Part shown: positions 13,974 to 21,141 of the stretch, one piece after another | Position numbering within the stretch: position 1 is the stretch's first letter | Layout: each line of letters begins with the position of its first letter | DNA from: JAZSQZ01 sp045538175 | Lineage (GTDB): Bacteria > Bacillota > Clostridia > Christensenellales > UBA1242 | Direction of reading: 5' to 3' | Assembly: GCA_045538175.1 (NCBI GenBank) | Contig: JAZSQZ010000136.1 | Span: forward strand, 1 to 23,768 | DNA length: 23,768 nucleotides | The notes under the pieces: model-generated | What the model saw: the letters and a program-made list of their open reading frames with translations, nothing else | The model's database searches: none | Told to the model about the DNA's origin: nothing | Position numbers and translations under genes: made by a program

Positions 13974-14177
13974 ATGCACGGATTTTTTGGTGGAAACTGT
14001 GGTGGCGGCAGTGGTTGTGGTTTCGGTGGCGACAACAACTGTTGTTGCTGGATAATCTTATTATTGCTCCTTTGCAACTGTGGTTCAGGTATGAACGGTG
14101 GTTGTGATTGCACATGGATTATTATCTTAATTTTATTGTTATCTTGCTGTGGTTGTGGTTGCAATAATAATTGCTAA
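13974..14177 (+). CDS. Cys/Gly-rich small hydrophobic peptide
   Basis: A 67-residue peptide with 14 Cys and 16 Gly. After a glycine-rich head (MHGFFGGNCGGGSGCGFGG) two similar units follow: CCCWIILLLLLCNCG (residues 23-37) and CDCTWIIILILLLSCCGCG (44-62). Each is a Cys cluster, a Trp-Ile-Ile and Leu/Ile run of 8-9 residues, and another Cys/Gly cluster. The hydrophobic runs are short for membrane spans, so the peptide could associate with membranes, pack through disulfides or bind metal; none of this is shown. ATG 13974 is chosen because GGGGG lies 6 bases upstream; an in-frame ATG at 13938 lacks a site. It has its own leader and terminator, so it is an independent unit. It differs sharply in base composition from its AT-rich flanks. 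I know no close family. Confidence 0.75.
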   Translation: MHGFFGGNCGGGSGCGFGGDNNCCCWIILLLLLCNCGSGMNGGCDCTWIIILILLLSCCGCGCNNNC

Positions 14178-14190
14178 TTTAAAAAATATT

Positions 14191-14219
14191 GCCGTAGGGT
14201 TTATGCCTTACGGCTTTTT
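14191..14219 (+). terminator. Terminator of the Cys/Gly peptide gene
   Basis: GCCGTAGGG (14191-14199) pairs with CCTTACGGC (14206-14214) with one mismatch, followed by TTTTT. The placement 13 bases after the stop supports this small gene being real. Confidence 0.85.
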
Positions 14220-14290
14220 ATTTGGTTAAAATTTTGTCTAGTTTTGAAAATTTACATATTTTGGAAATTTTATCAAAAAATATAAATAAA

Positions 14291-14345
14291 GTTTAACCAA
14301 TTATTAGTTTATTTTGTTGACAAAGGGTGTTTTTTGGGTTAAACT
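14291..14345 (+). promoter_or_regulatory. Promoter of the surface-protein gene with flanking inverted repeat
   Basis: Consensus TTGACA (14317-14322), a 17-base spacer and TAAACT (14340-14345). GTTTAACC (14291-14298) and GGTTAAAC (14337-14344) form a perfect 8-bp inverted repeat that brackets the -35 and overlaps the -10, so a dimeric repressor could bind there. The leader is about 37 bases. Confidence 0.65.
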
Positions 14346-14388
14346 AACAAAGTTAAATTTTCTAGCTTAAAGCGAGGGTAAACGAATA

Positions 14389-17300
14389 ATGAAAAAACTT
14401 AAAAAACTTTTAACACGTTCAGTTATGGTTATAATGGCTTTTGTTTTAGCTTTGGCTGCACCTATTGTAAATTTGTGCCGTAAAGCTTTTGCTTCAAGTG
14501 GTTATGACTACACAAGTGGACAAAACGAAACAGGTTCTATTAAGAAAGGTGCTACTTTCTCAGTAAGCAAAATTAAGTCTAAATGGACAATTGCTGACAC
14601 TGTTCAAGTTCCTGCAATCGATGACGCTCAAATTAGAAGTGTTGAAACAGGCGCAGTAGTTTCTGCACAAGAAAAGAAAGTTGTTGTCTACAATCCAAAT
14701 GGTAAAGTTATTGAAGCATATGATGCAACAAACAATCCAAATGGTTTAAAAGAAAATGGTGCAAACTATGAATTTAAACCAACTCAAATTGGAACATATA
14801 AAGTTGAATATGCTGTAAAATACAACGATGTTTGGACTGTTGCAAATAAATATGAAATCAAAGTTACAGCTTCAACATACAATTATGCTTTTGTTGAAAA
14901 TGATCCAATTATTTTACCTGTAACAATTGATACAAAAACAGAAGGTGTTTCAAATGTTACACTTCCACTTCCAAAAGTTTTTGTTGAAGAAGAACAAGTA
15001 AATTTCTTTAAACTTGGCTCATACACAAACAAAGTTGTTGTTGCAAACTATAACAAGGCAACATATGCTTACACTGTTAAACAATATCAAAATATCGGTC
15101 AATTCGTAGAAGAATACAACGCAGCAAACACAACTGCAACTATCACTGCTGATGATGTTAAGTATACAATGATTATGGAAGTTAACACTGATACAAAGAA
15201 TTACATCAACAACCAAGCAGTTGTCGAAGCAACAGGTTCAAATCACGTAGCACTTCAATATCACACAAGTGGTGCAAATGCTTATTACTACAACTTCAAA
15301 GCAGAAGAAGGTTCAAACGTTATTAGATATCGTTTAGTTGATAATGAAATGAACACTTGCTATGAAGAAAGCAAAAAAATCTCAGGTAGCAATTCAACTG
15401 ATAGCACAAAGGTTGATATCGGCTTTACAGTCAACAATGCTACAACAAAAGCAAGCTTGATGGACAAAACATACCTTCCACTTGCAAGCGCATATGACAA
15501 AAACAATGCAAACACAGCAATCTCTGTTCATACAATTGTTACTGTTAAATTCTACGAAGGTAGAGATGAACAAGGTAACTTAAAATATTCAGATGTTGCA
15601 GTAAGCAAAGATGATAATGGTATTTACTTTATCCCAACTAAAGCTGGTGACTACGAAATCACTTACAAAGTTAAAGATTTCTATGGCCACGAAGGTTATA
15701 CTTATAACTACACAATTAAAGATGTTAAGGATACAGTTGCTCCAACTCTTTACATTGTTGACAGTTATGACCTTGACAAAATTGATGAAATCAAAGATCA
15801 ATTAAAATCTCAAGATTACAAATATATCGTTCCTACAAAGTACGATTTAGATTCTGTTGAAATTACACTTCCTGCTATCTATGCTGAAGACAGTGCAGTT
15901 TCAAACTTCAAAGACCTTACAATTAGAAGAAGAATCACTTCAAGTGACTTCGTTACAAACAACACAGGTTCTATTTACCTTGATACTGATACAAAATATA
16001 CAGTTTACGAAGATGTAGAATATTCAAACATCGAAGTTAAAGATGGTAAATTCTATAAGAAAGGTACAACAGAAGCTGTAGACAAAGCTCAAGCATATAT
16101 GGCATCTCAAACTGCTAAAGTTAAATTAGATGCTGAAAAATTCGCTGCTGGTAACTACACAATCTACTACACAGTTAGTGATGGCAATGGTAACACAGCA
16201 ACATGGTCAACAACATTAAACCTTGTTCAAGGTTATGAAGATGAAGTTGCTCCAGAAATCAAATATCAAACAAACCAAACTGTTACAGTTAACAACAACG
16301 AAACTGTTACATTTGATGCTCCAACAATCACAGACGACACTGATAGCAACCTTGTAAATAAATACTTCATTTATTTCCCAGCATCAGTTACTCTTGGTGG
16401 AGATGCTGCTCCAAGCTTCTTATATAAAGAAGTATTCTTAAACGAAGATGGCAAAATCGAATTCAACACAAACGAAGTTGTTACAAATTACAATGACACA
16501 GATTACACAATCTATGACATTGCAAGAGAAAATGGTTGCACATTTACACTTGTCACATACTCATTTGACGATTATGCATTACTCGAAAATGATGTTAGAA
16601 CAGAAAGTGAAATCAAAGCATTATGTGAAAATATCGCAGATCCTGCAAACATTCAAGCTGCTGAAGCTGATGCTTCAAACATTGGTGTTAGAACAACAAG
16701 ATTCGCTGTAATCGACGAAACTGATGGTTATGCACCTATCGTTGCAGATGTTGCTGGTACAGACTTAAACACAAAATTTGGTTTTGATGCAACTGCTGAA
16801 GAATCATACGAACAAAATGGTAAAATCTATGTTGATGGCGTTAAGATTTGGGACAACCGTAAAGGTTTAACAATCGTTGCTATCGTTAGAGATTCAAACG
16901 GTAATGTTGTACAAGCTTACAACACACTTGGTAAAGTAACAAGTGAAGAAGTTTTAAAAGATGCTGTATTAAAAGGCGATCTTAAAGCTCCAGCTGATGG
17001 TTATGTTTACTCAATCCCAGGTATTTCATTTACAGCTTCACTTTGTGATAGCTACACAGTAACATATGTTGCTACAGATAGAGCAGGTTATGTTACAAGT
17101 TATACAGCAGTTCTTCCAAAGACTGTTGATAAAGAAGCTCCTGTTATCTCAGGACACAAAGCAAGCACATATGAACTCGAATTAGGTCAATCATTATCAC
17201 TTGTTGATATCGTTGCAAAAGATAACGACAAAAACAATATCAAAGTAGAAGCAGACTGTGTTGATCACAGTAACTACATCCACGAAATTGTTGATGGTAT

Positions 17301-18318
17301 CTACGAATTTGCTCCACAACAAACAGGAACATACAAACTTACATTTGATGCAACTGATGGTACAAATGACGCAGACCAAGTCACAATCACAGTTCAAGTT
17401 AAACACACTGTAAAACCTGTTATCAAATTATTATCAGAAAGTGTTCAAACAACATACTTTGGTGATAAAGTTGATTCAAAAGATTTCAAAGAAATCTATC
17501 TTCCAGGTTATGTCGTAGTTGACGAAACTGAAAGCCAATTTGGTTTCGAACTTGACGAACTTAAAAACTATTCAGAAATCAAAATCACAGGTCCTGTAAC
17601 ATACACAGAAGATGCAGAAGATGCAAAATATAAGATTACTTACCACGAAAATGGTGCAAACAATGAAAAATATTCATTCAAACCAACCACAAAAGGTACT
17701 TACACAGTAACTTATACTGCATGGGACGAACACAATAACGAAGCTGAACCTTATGTTATTGAAATCACTGTTGGTGAAACAGTTGCTCCTACAATCAATG
17801 TAGAAAAAGAACTTTCAGACCTTCTTGATAAAGAAGTTTTAGTTAATACAACATTAACAATCGATATGTCAAAAGTTAACGTTACAGATAACATTATGAC
17901 TTACATCGATAATGAAGGCGAAGAAAAAACTTACGAATACAAAGCAGAAATCACAATCACAGATGCTCAAGGTAATGTTGTTTCTCCTGACGTTGTAGAA
18001 ACTGAAGAAGGCGAAGAAGCAGACGACACAGTTAAGAATTACACATTCGAAACTGCAGGCGACTATACTTTAACATTCACAACAAAAGATACTGCAGGCA
18101 ACAGCCAAACATACACAAAGACAATCAAAGTTGTTTCAGAAGAAACAAAGAAGTCAGATGTTACAACAGTTGTTGGTACAATCTTAATTGTTGTTTCACT
18201 TGCTATCCTTGCTGGTGTTATCGTTTACTTTGCTAGAACTCCAAAAACAGCAAATGCTGCTCCTAAAGCAAAAAAAGCTGAAAAGAAAGAAAGCAAAAAA
18301 GACGAAAAAAAGGACTAA
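14389..18318 (+). CDS. Large cell-surface protein with Ig-like repeats and C-terminal membrane anchor
   Basis: A 1309-residue secreted, membrane-anchored protein. The signal peptide is MKKLKKLLTRS plus a hydrophobic core, with likely cleavage after AFA (residue 35). The C-terminus has one membrane segment (about 1260-1282, VGTILIVVSLAILAGVIVYF) and a Lys-rich tail (KKAEKKESKKDEKKD); there is no LPXTG motif, so anchoring is by the membrane span. Between them at least seven segments share a bacterial Ig-like strand ending, G-x-Y-x-(V/L/I)-x-(Y/F)-x-(A/V)-x-D-x-x-G-N, at about residues 134, 420, 587, 886, 979, 1102 and 1223, several followed by a D-x-x-(A/K)-P linker such as DTVAPT, DEVAPE or DKEAPV. 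Codons ending in C (AAC, ATC, TTC, TAC) are much commoner than in neighbours, as in highly expressed genes. It may be a major surface-layer-like protein or an adhesin; the ligand is unknown. Confidence 0.88.
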   Translation: MKKLKKLLTRSVMVIMAFVLALAAPIVNLCRKAFASSGYDYTSGQNETGSIKKGATFSVSKIKSKWTIADTVQVPAIDDAQIRSVETGAVVSAQEKKVVVYNPNGKVIEAYDATNNPNGLKENGANYEFKPTQIGTYKVEYAVKYNDVWTVANKYEIKVTASTYNYAFVENDPIILPVTIDTKTEGVSNVTLPLPKVFVEEEQVNFFKLGSYTNKVVVANYNKATYAYTVKQYQNIGQFVEEYNAANTTATITADDVKYTMIMEVNTDTKNYINNQAVVEATGSNHVALQYHTSGANAYYYNFKAEEGSNVIRYRLVDNEMNTCYEESKKISGSNSTDSTKVDIGFTVNNATTKASLMDKTYLPLASAYDKNNANTAISVHTIVTVKFYEGRDEQGNLKYSDVAVSKDDNGIYFIPTKAGDYEITYKVKDFYGHEGYTYNYTIKDVKDTVAPTLYIVDSYDLDKIDEIKDQLKSQDYKYIVPTKYDLDSVEITLPAIYAEDSAVSNFKDLTIRRRITSSDFVTNNTGSIYLDTDTKYTVYEDVEYSNIEVKDGKFYKKGTTEAVDKAQAYMASQTAKVKLDAEKFAAGNYTIYYTVSDGNGNTATWSTTLNLVQGYEDEVAPEIKYQTNQTVTVNNNETVTFDAPTITDDTDSNLVNKYFIYFPASVTLGGDAAPSFLYKEVFLNEDGKIEFNTNEVVTNYNDTDYTIYDIARENGCTFTLVTYSFDDYALLENDVRTESEIKALCENIADPANIQAAEADASNIGVRTTRFAVIDETDGYAPIVADVAGTDLNTKFGFDATAEESYEQNGKIYVDGVKIWDNRKGLTIVAIVRDSNGNVVQAYNTLGKVTSEEVLKDAVLKGDLKAPADGYVYSIPGISFTASLCDSYTVTYVATDRAGYVTSYTAVLPKTVDKEAPVISGHKASTYELELGQSLSLVDIVAKDNDKNNIKVEADCVDHSNYIHEIVDGIYEFAPQQTGTYKLTFDATDGTNDADQVTITVQVKHTVKPVIKLLSESVQTTYFGDKVDSKDFKEIYLPGYVVVDETESQFGFELDELKNYSEIKITGPVTYTEDAEDAKYKITYHENGANNEKYSFKPTTKGTYTVTYTAWDEHNNEAEPYVIEITVGETVAPTINVEKELSDLLDKEVLVNTTLTIDMSKVNVTDNIMTYIDNEGEEKTYEYKAEITITDAQGNVVSPDVVETEEGEEADDTVKNYTFETAGDYTLTFTTKDTAGNSQTYTKTIKVVSEETKKSDVTTVVGTILIVVSLAILAGVIVYFARTPKTANAAPKAKKAEKKESKKDEKKD

Positions 18319-18329
18319 TATAAATTTTA

Positions 18330-18360
18330 AAAACGACTAAGAAATTAGTCGTTTTTTTTT
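18330..18360 (+). terminator. Terminator of the surface-protein gene
   Basis: AAAACGACTAA (18330-18340) pairs with TTAGTCGTTTT (18345-18355) around a GAAA tetraloop, followed by a run of T residues. Confidence 0.93.
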
Positions 18361-18387
18361 ATTATTTTTTATCTAAAAAATGGGGTA

Positions 18388-18416
18388 TTGAAAAGTAAGA
18401 AGTTTTATATTATAAT
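18388..18416 (+). promoter_or_regulatory. Promoter of the 18444 gene
   Basis: TTGAAA (18388-18393), a 17-base spacer and consensus TATAAT (18411-18416). The leader is about 21 bases with AAAGGAG. Confidence 0.75.
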
Positions 18417-18443
18417 TAAGATAGTTTTAAAGGAGAGTTTTAT

Positions 18444-19031
18444 ATGGAAACTTTTTCACATTTTGATATGTTAAGAGCTATGAGTATTCCCAACAATTTT
18501 CTTGGAAGAAATAGCATAAATATGTCTATGCGAAATCCAAACCTTATAAATCAATATACAACAACAACTAACTATTTATCTTGGACAGATGAAAATGGTT
18601 TTAGTTTTACTTTAATAAACGATTCTGCAATTAGAAACTTTTTAGAAATTAACGGCATAAAGCCAATTTATGGTATGAAAAAACTTGATGCTGAGTGTTT
18701 AGATAAATGTGGAAATTTAACTTTTGACGAAGTTATAAAAGAACCTTATTCGCCTGAAGGCTCAGGTATGCTTTATAGAAACCTTGCAGCATATATGCAA
18801 TACTGTGCAGGTATTGAAATTGATTATAATGAAATCAATCCTGATGATGAGCCAGACCCTTATTTTGAAATAGAGAAGATGTATGCAATGTTTATGTCAC
18901 CAGAAGTTATGCAAGCAAGTGAAGAAAATGTTCCAGGATATAATTCGCAAATCACAGGTTTAGAATTGTTAGAACAAAACAAACAATTTCTATCTTTAAT
19001 GCAAACTGAAACACAAGATTATCCACAATAA
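18444..19031 (+). CDS. Hypothetical protein, no recognised domain
   Basis: A 195-residue soluble-looking protein I cannot assign. It starts METFSHFDMLRAMSIPNNF and is unusually rich in Met and Asn in its first 50 residues. A central part, WTDENGFSFTLINDSAIRNF, suggests a small beta-hairpin and helix, and the C-terminal half is acidic (NEINPDDEPDPYFEIEKMY) and ends in a Gln/Glu-rich helix. There is no signal peptide, membrane segment or cysteine motif beyond three scattered Cys. AAAGGAG before the ATG and a TTGAAA-17-TATAAT promoter support the start, and a terminator follows directly, so the gene is monocistronic. Its position between a surface-protein gene and uvrB gives no functional hint. 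Confidence 0.8.
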   Translation: METFSHFDMLRAMSIPNNFLGRNSINMSMRNPNLINQYTTTTNYLSWTDENGFSFTLINDSAIRNFLEINGIKPIYGMKKLDAECLDKCGNLTFDEVIKEPYSPEGSGMLYRNLAAYMQYCAGIEIDYNEINPDDEPDPYFEIEKMYAMFMSPEVMQASEENVPGYNSQITGLELLEQNKQFLSLMQTETQDYPQ

Positions 19032-19060
19032 AAGAAAGGTTTTACATCTTTCTTTTTTTT
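19031..19060 (+). terminator. Terminator after the 18444 gene
   Basis: AAAGAAAG (19031-19038) pairs with CTTTCTTT (19048-19055) around a 9-base loop, followed by T residues. Confidence 0.7.
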
Positions 19061-19075
19061 GTAATATCTAACTAT

Positions 19076-19107
19076 CAATTGTTAATAATTTAATTGTTTA
19101 ACAATTG
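19076..19107 (+). promoter_or_regulatory. Operator-like inverted repeat upstream of uvrB
   Basis: CAATTGTTAA (19076-19085) and TTAACAATTG (19098-19107) are perfect 10-bp inverted repeats 12 bases apart. A third related AATTGTTTAA lies between and across them (19093-19102). The right arm covers the first three bases of the uvrB -35. The sequence does not match the Gram-positive LexA box (CGAAC-N4-GTTCG). Confidence 0.5.
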
Positions 19108-19133
19108 TGATTTTGATGTGTCTGTGATATACT
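19105..19133 (+). promoter_or_regulatory. Promoter of uvrBA
   Basis: TTGTGA (19105-19110), a 17-base spacer ending TGA, and TATACT (19128-19133), an extended -10. The leader is about 24 bases and has only a weak, distant purine stretch (AAGGTAAGG) as ribosome binding site. Confidence 0.65.
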
Positions 19134-19163
19134 TACAAGGTAAGGTAAATAATTTTTGTTATT

Positions 19164-21134
19164 ATGGAAGAAAATCTTTTTAAACTAAAATCTAAATATT
19201 CGCCTACAGGCGACCAACCTAAAGCAATCGAAAGCATCACAAAAGGCTTAAAAGAAGGGTTAAAGTCTCAGGTTTTGCTTGGTGTTACGGGTAGTGGTAA
19301 GACCTTTACTATGGCAAATATTATTAAAAACATAAATAAGCCAACTTTAGTTTTGGCTCACAATAAGACCCTTGCAGCTCAACTCTGTAATGAATTTAGG
19401 GAGTTTTTCCCAGAAAACAGAGTGGAGTTTTTTGTGTCGTATTATGATTACTATCAACCAGAAGCTTATATCGTAAAAAGTGATACCTATATCGAAAAAG
19501 ATATGAGCATAAATGATGAGATAGATAAACTTAGGCACTCTGCAACAAGTTCTCTTTTAGAACGAAAAGATGTTATTGTTGTTTCGTCTGTTTCTTGTAT
19601 ATATGGTTTAGGTGAGCCTGAAGAATACTTAAAACTTCATATATCTCTAAGACCAGGGGACAGAATTTCAAAGGAAGCACTCATTTTAAAACTTATCGAA
19701 ATAAGATATGAAAGAAACGAAATTGACTTTAAGAGAAGCACCTTTAGGTCAAAGGGTGATGTTGTTGATATTTTCCCTGCAAGTTATTCCGAAAAGGCTG
19801 TAAGGGTCGAATTTTTTGACGACGAGATTGAAAGAATTAGCGAGTTTGATGTTGTTTCAGGTAAATCCATATGCACACTTTCACATATTGCCATATATCC
19901 AGCTTCTCACTATGCAGTAGGAAGTGACAAGTTAGAAAAGGCCTTAAAACAAATCGAAAAAGATAAGGTCGAGCAAGTTGAAAACTTTACAAACAAAGAA
20001 AAGTATGTTGAGGCACAAAGGTTGGGTGAGCGTACAAGTTATGACCTTGAAATGATGCGTGAAATTGGTTATTGCAGTGGTATTGAAAACTATTCAAGGT
20101 ATTTTGATGGTAGAAATCCTGGCGAGCCACCATACACACTTTTAGATTATTTTGGCGACGACTTTTTATTGTTTGTTGACGAAAGCCATATTACAATTCC
20201 ACAAGTTAGGGGTATGTATAATGGCGATAGGGCAAGAAAAGATAGTTTGGTTAATTATGGTTTTAGATTACAATCTTCATACGATAATAGACCACTTAAT
20301 TTTGATGAGTTTAATGATAGGTTAAAACAAGTTGTTTATGTTTCTGCAACGCCGGCTCCTTATGAAATGACCTTAGCAGAAAATGTTGCAACACAAATTA
20401 TAAGACCTACAGGACTTTTAGACCCTGTTGTAGAAGTTAGACCGATTAAAAATCAAGTTGATGATTTGATAAATGAAATAAGAGAAGTTACAAGCAAGAA
20501 GGGTAAGATACTTGTCACAACTTTAACCAAAAAAATGGCTGAAAACCTTACTTCTTATCTCACAGACTATAAAATAAGAGTAAGATATATGCACTCTGAT
20601 ATTGATACTTTAGAAAGAATGCAAATTGTAAATGCCCTAAGGCGTGACGAGTTTGATGTGCTTGTTGGTATAAATCTTTTAAGAGAAGGGTTGGATATCC
20701 CTGAAGTTATGCTTGTTGCAATTATGGACGCTGATAAAGAAGGCTTCTTGCGTAGCGAAAGGTCGCTTATTCAAACAATCGGTAGGGCAGCAAGAAATGC
20801 AGAAGCAAGAGTTATTATGTATGCAGACACGATGACCGATTCTATGAAGAAAGCAATCGAAACAACTGAAAACAGAAGGGAAATTCAAGACAGATACAAC
20901 AAAGAGCACGGTATTATACCGAAAACAATTATAAAAAGTATTTCAAACACTCTTGAGATATCCTCAAAAGATGTTGAAGATAAAAAAGATACAAAACTTT
21001 CAAGGGCAGAAATTCAAAAAGAAATTGAAAGATTGAAGTTTATGATGGATAATGTTGTAAAGTCATTAGACTTTGAAAGCGCCATCAAACTTCGTGATAA
21101 AATTAGCGAATTAAAATTGATGTTAGATAATTGA
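19164..21134 (+). CDS. uvrB: Excinuclease ABC subunit B
   Basis: A 656-residue UvrB, the DNA-opening component of nucleotide excision repair. UvrA loads it onto damaged DNA and it then recruits UvrC. All landmarks are present: YSPTGDQPKAI at the N-terminus, Walker A GVTGSGKT (residues 40-47), the beta-hairpin YYDYYQPEAY that probes the strand, the DEAD-like FVDESH followed by IPQVRGMYNGDRARK, VSATPAPYE, the helicase region INLLREGLDIPEV, and QTIGRAARN. The C-terminal UVR helix pair, FMMDNVVKSLDFESAIKLRD, is the UvrC/UvrA contact domain. The length is normal. It is followed 7 bases later by uvrA, whose ribosome binding site overlaps the uvrB stop, so the two form an operon behind the promoter at 19105. 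Confidence 0.98.
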   Translation: MEENLFKLKSKYSPTGDQPKAIESITKGLKEGLKSQVLLGVTGSGKTFTMANIIKNINKPTLVLAHNKTLAAQLCNEFREFFPENRVEFFVSYYDYYQPEAYIVKSDTYIEKDMSINDEIDKLRHSATSSLLERKDVIVVSSVSCIYGLGEPEEYLKLHISLRPGDRISKEALILKLIEIRYERNEIDFKRSTFRSKGDVVDIFPASYSEKAVRVEFFDDEIERISEFDVVSGKSICTLSHIAIYPASHYAVGSDKLEKALKQIEKDKVEQVENFTNKEKYVEAQRLGERTSYDLEMMREIGYCSGIENYSRYFDGRNPGEPPYTLLDYFGDDFLLFVDESHITIPQVRGMYNGDRARKDSLVNYGFRLQSSYDNRPLNFDEFNDRLKQVVYVSATPAPYEMTLAENVATQIIRPTGLLDPVVEVRPIKNQVDDLINEIREVTSKKGKILVTTLTKKMAENLTSYLTDYKIRVRYMHSDIDTLERMQIVNALRRDEFDVLVGINLLREGLDIPEVMLVAIMDADKEGFLRSERSLIQTIGRAARNAEARVIMYADTMTDSMKKAIETTENRREIQDRYNKEHGIIPKTIIKSISNTLEISSKDVEDKKDTKLSRAEIQKEIERLKFMMDNVVKSLDFESAIKLRDKISELKLMLDN

Positions 21135-21141
21135 GGTTTTT

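Noticed and set aside
19076..19107. Canonical LexA/SOS box before uvrB
   Set aside because: CGAAC-N4-GTTCG or a close variant is not present; the palindrome has different half-sites and a 12-base spacer.
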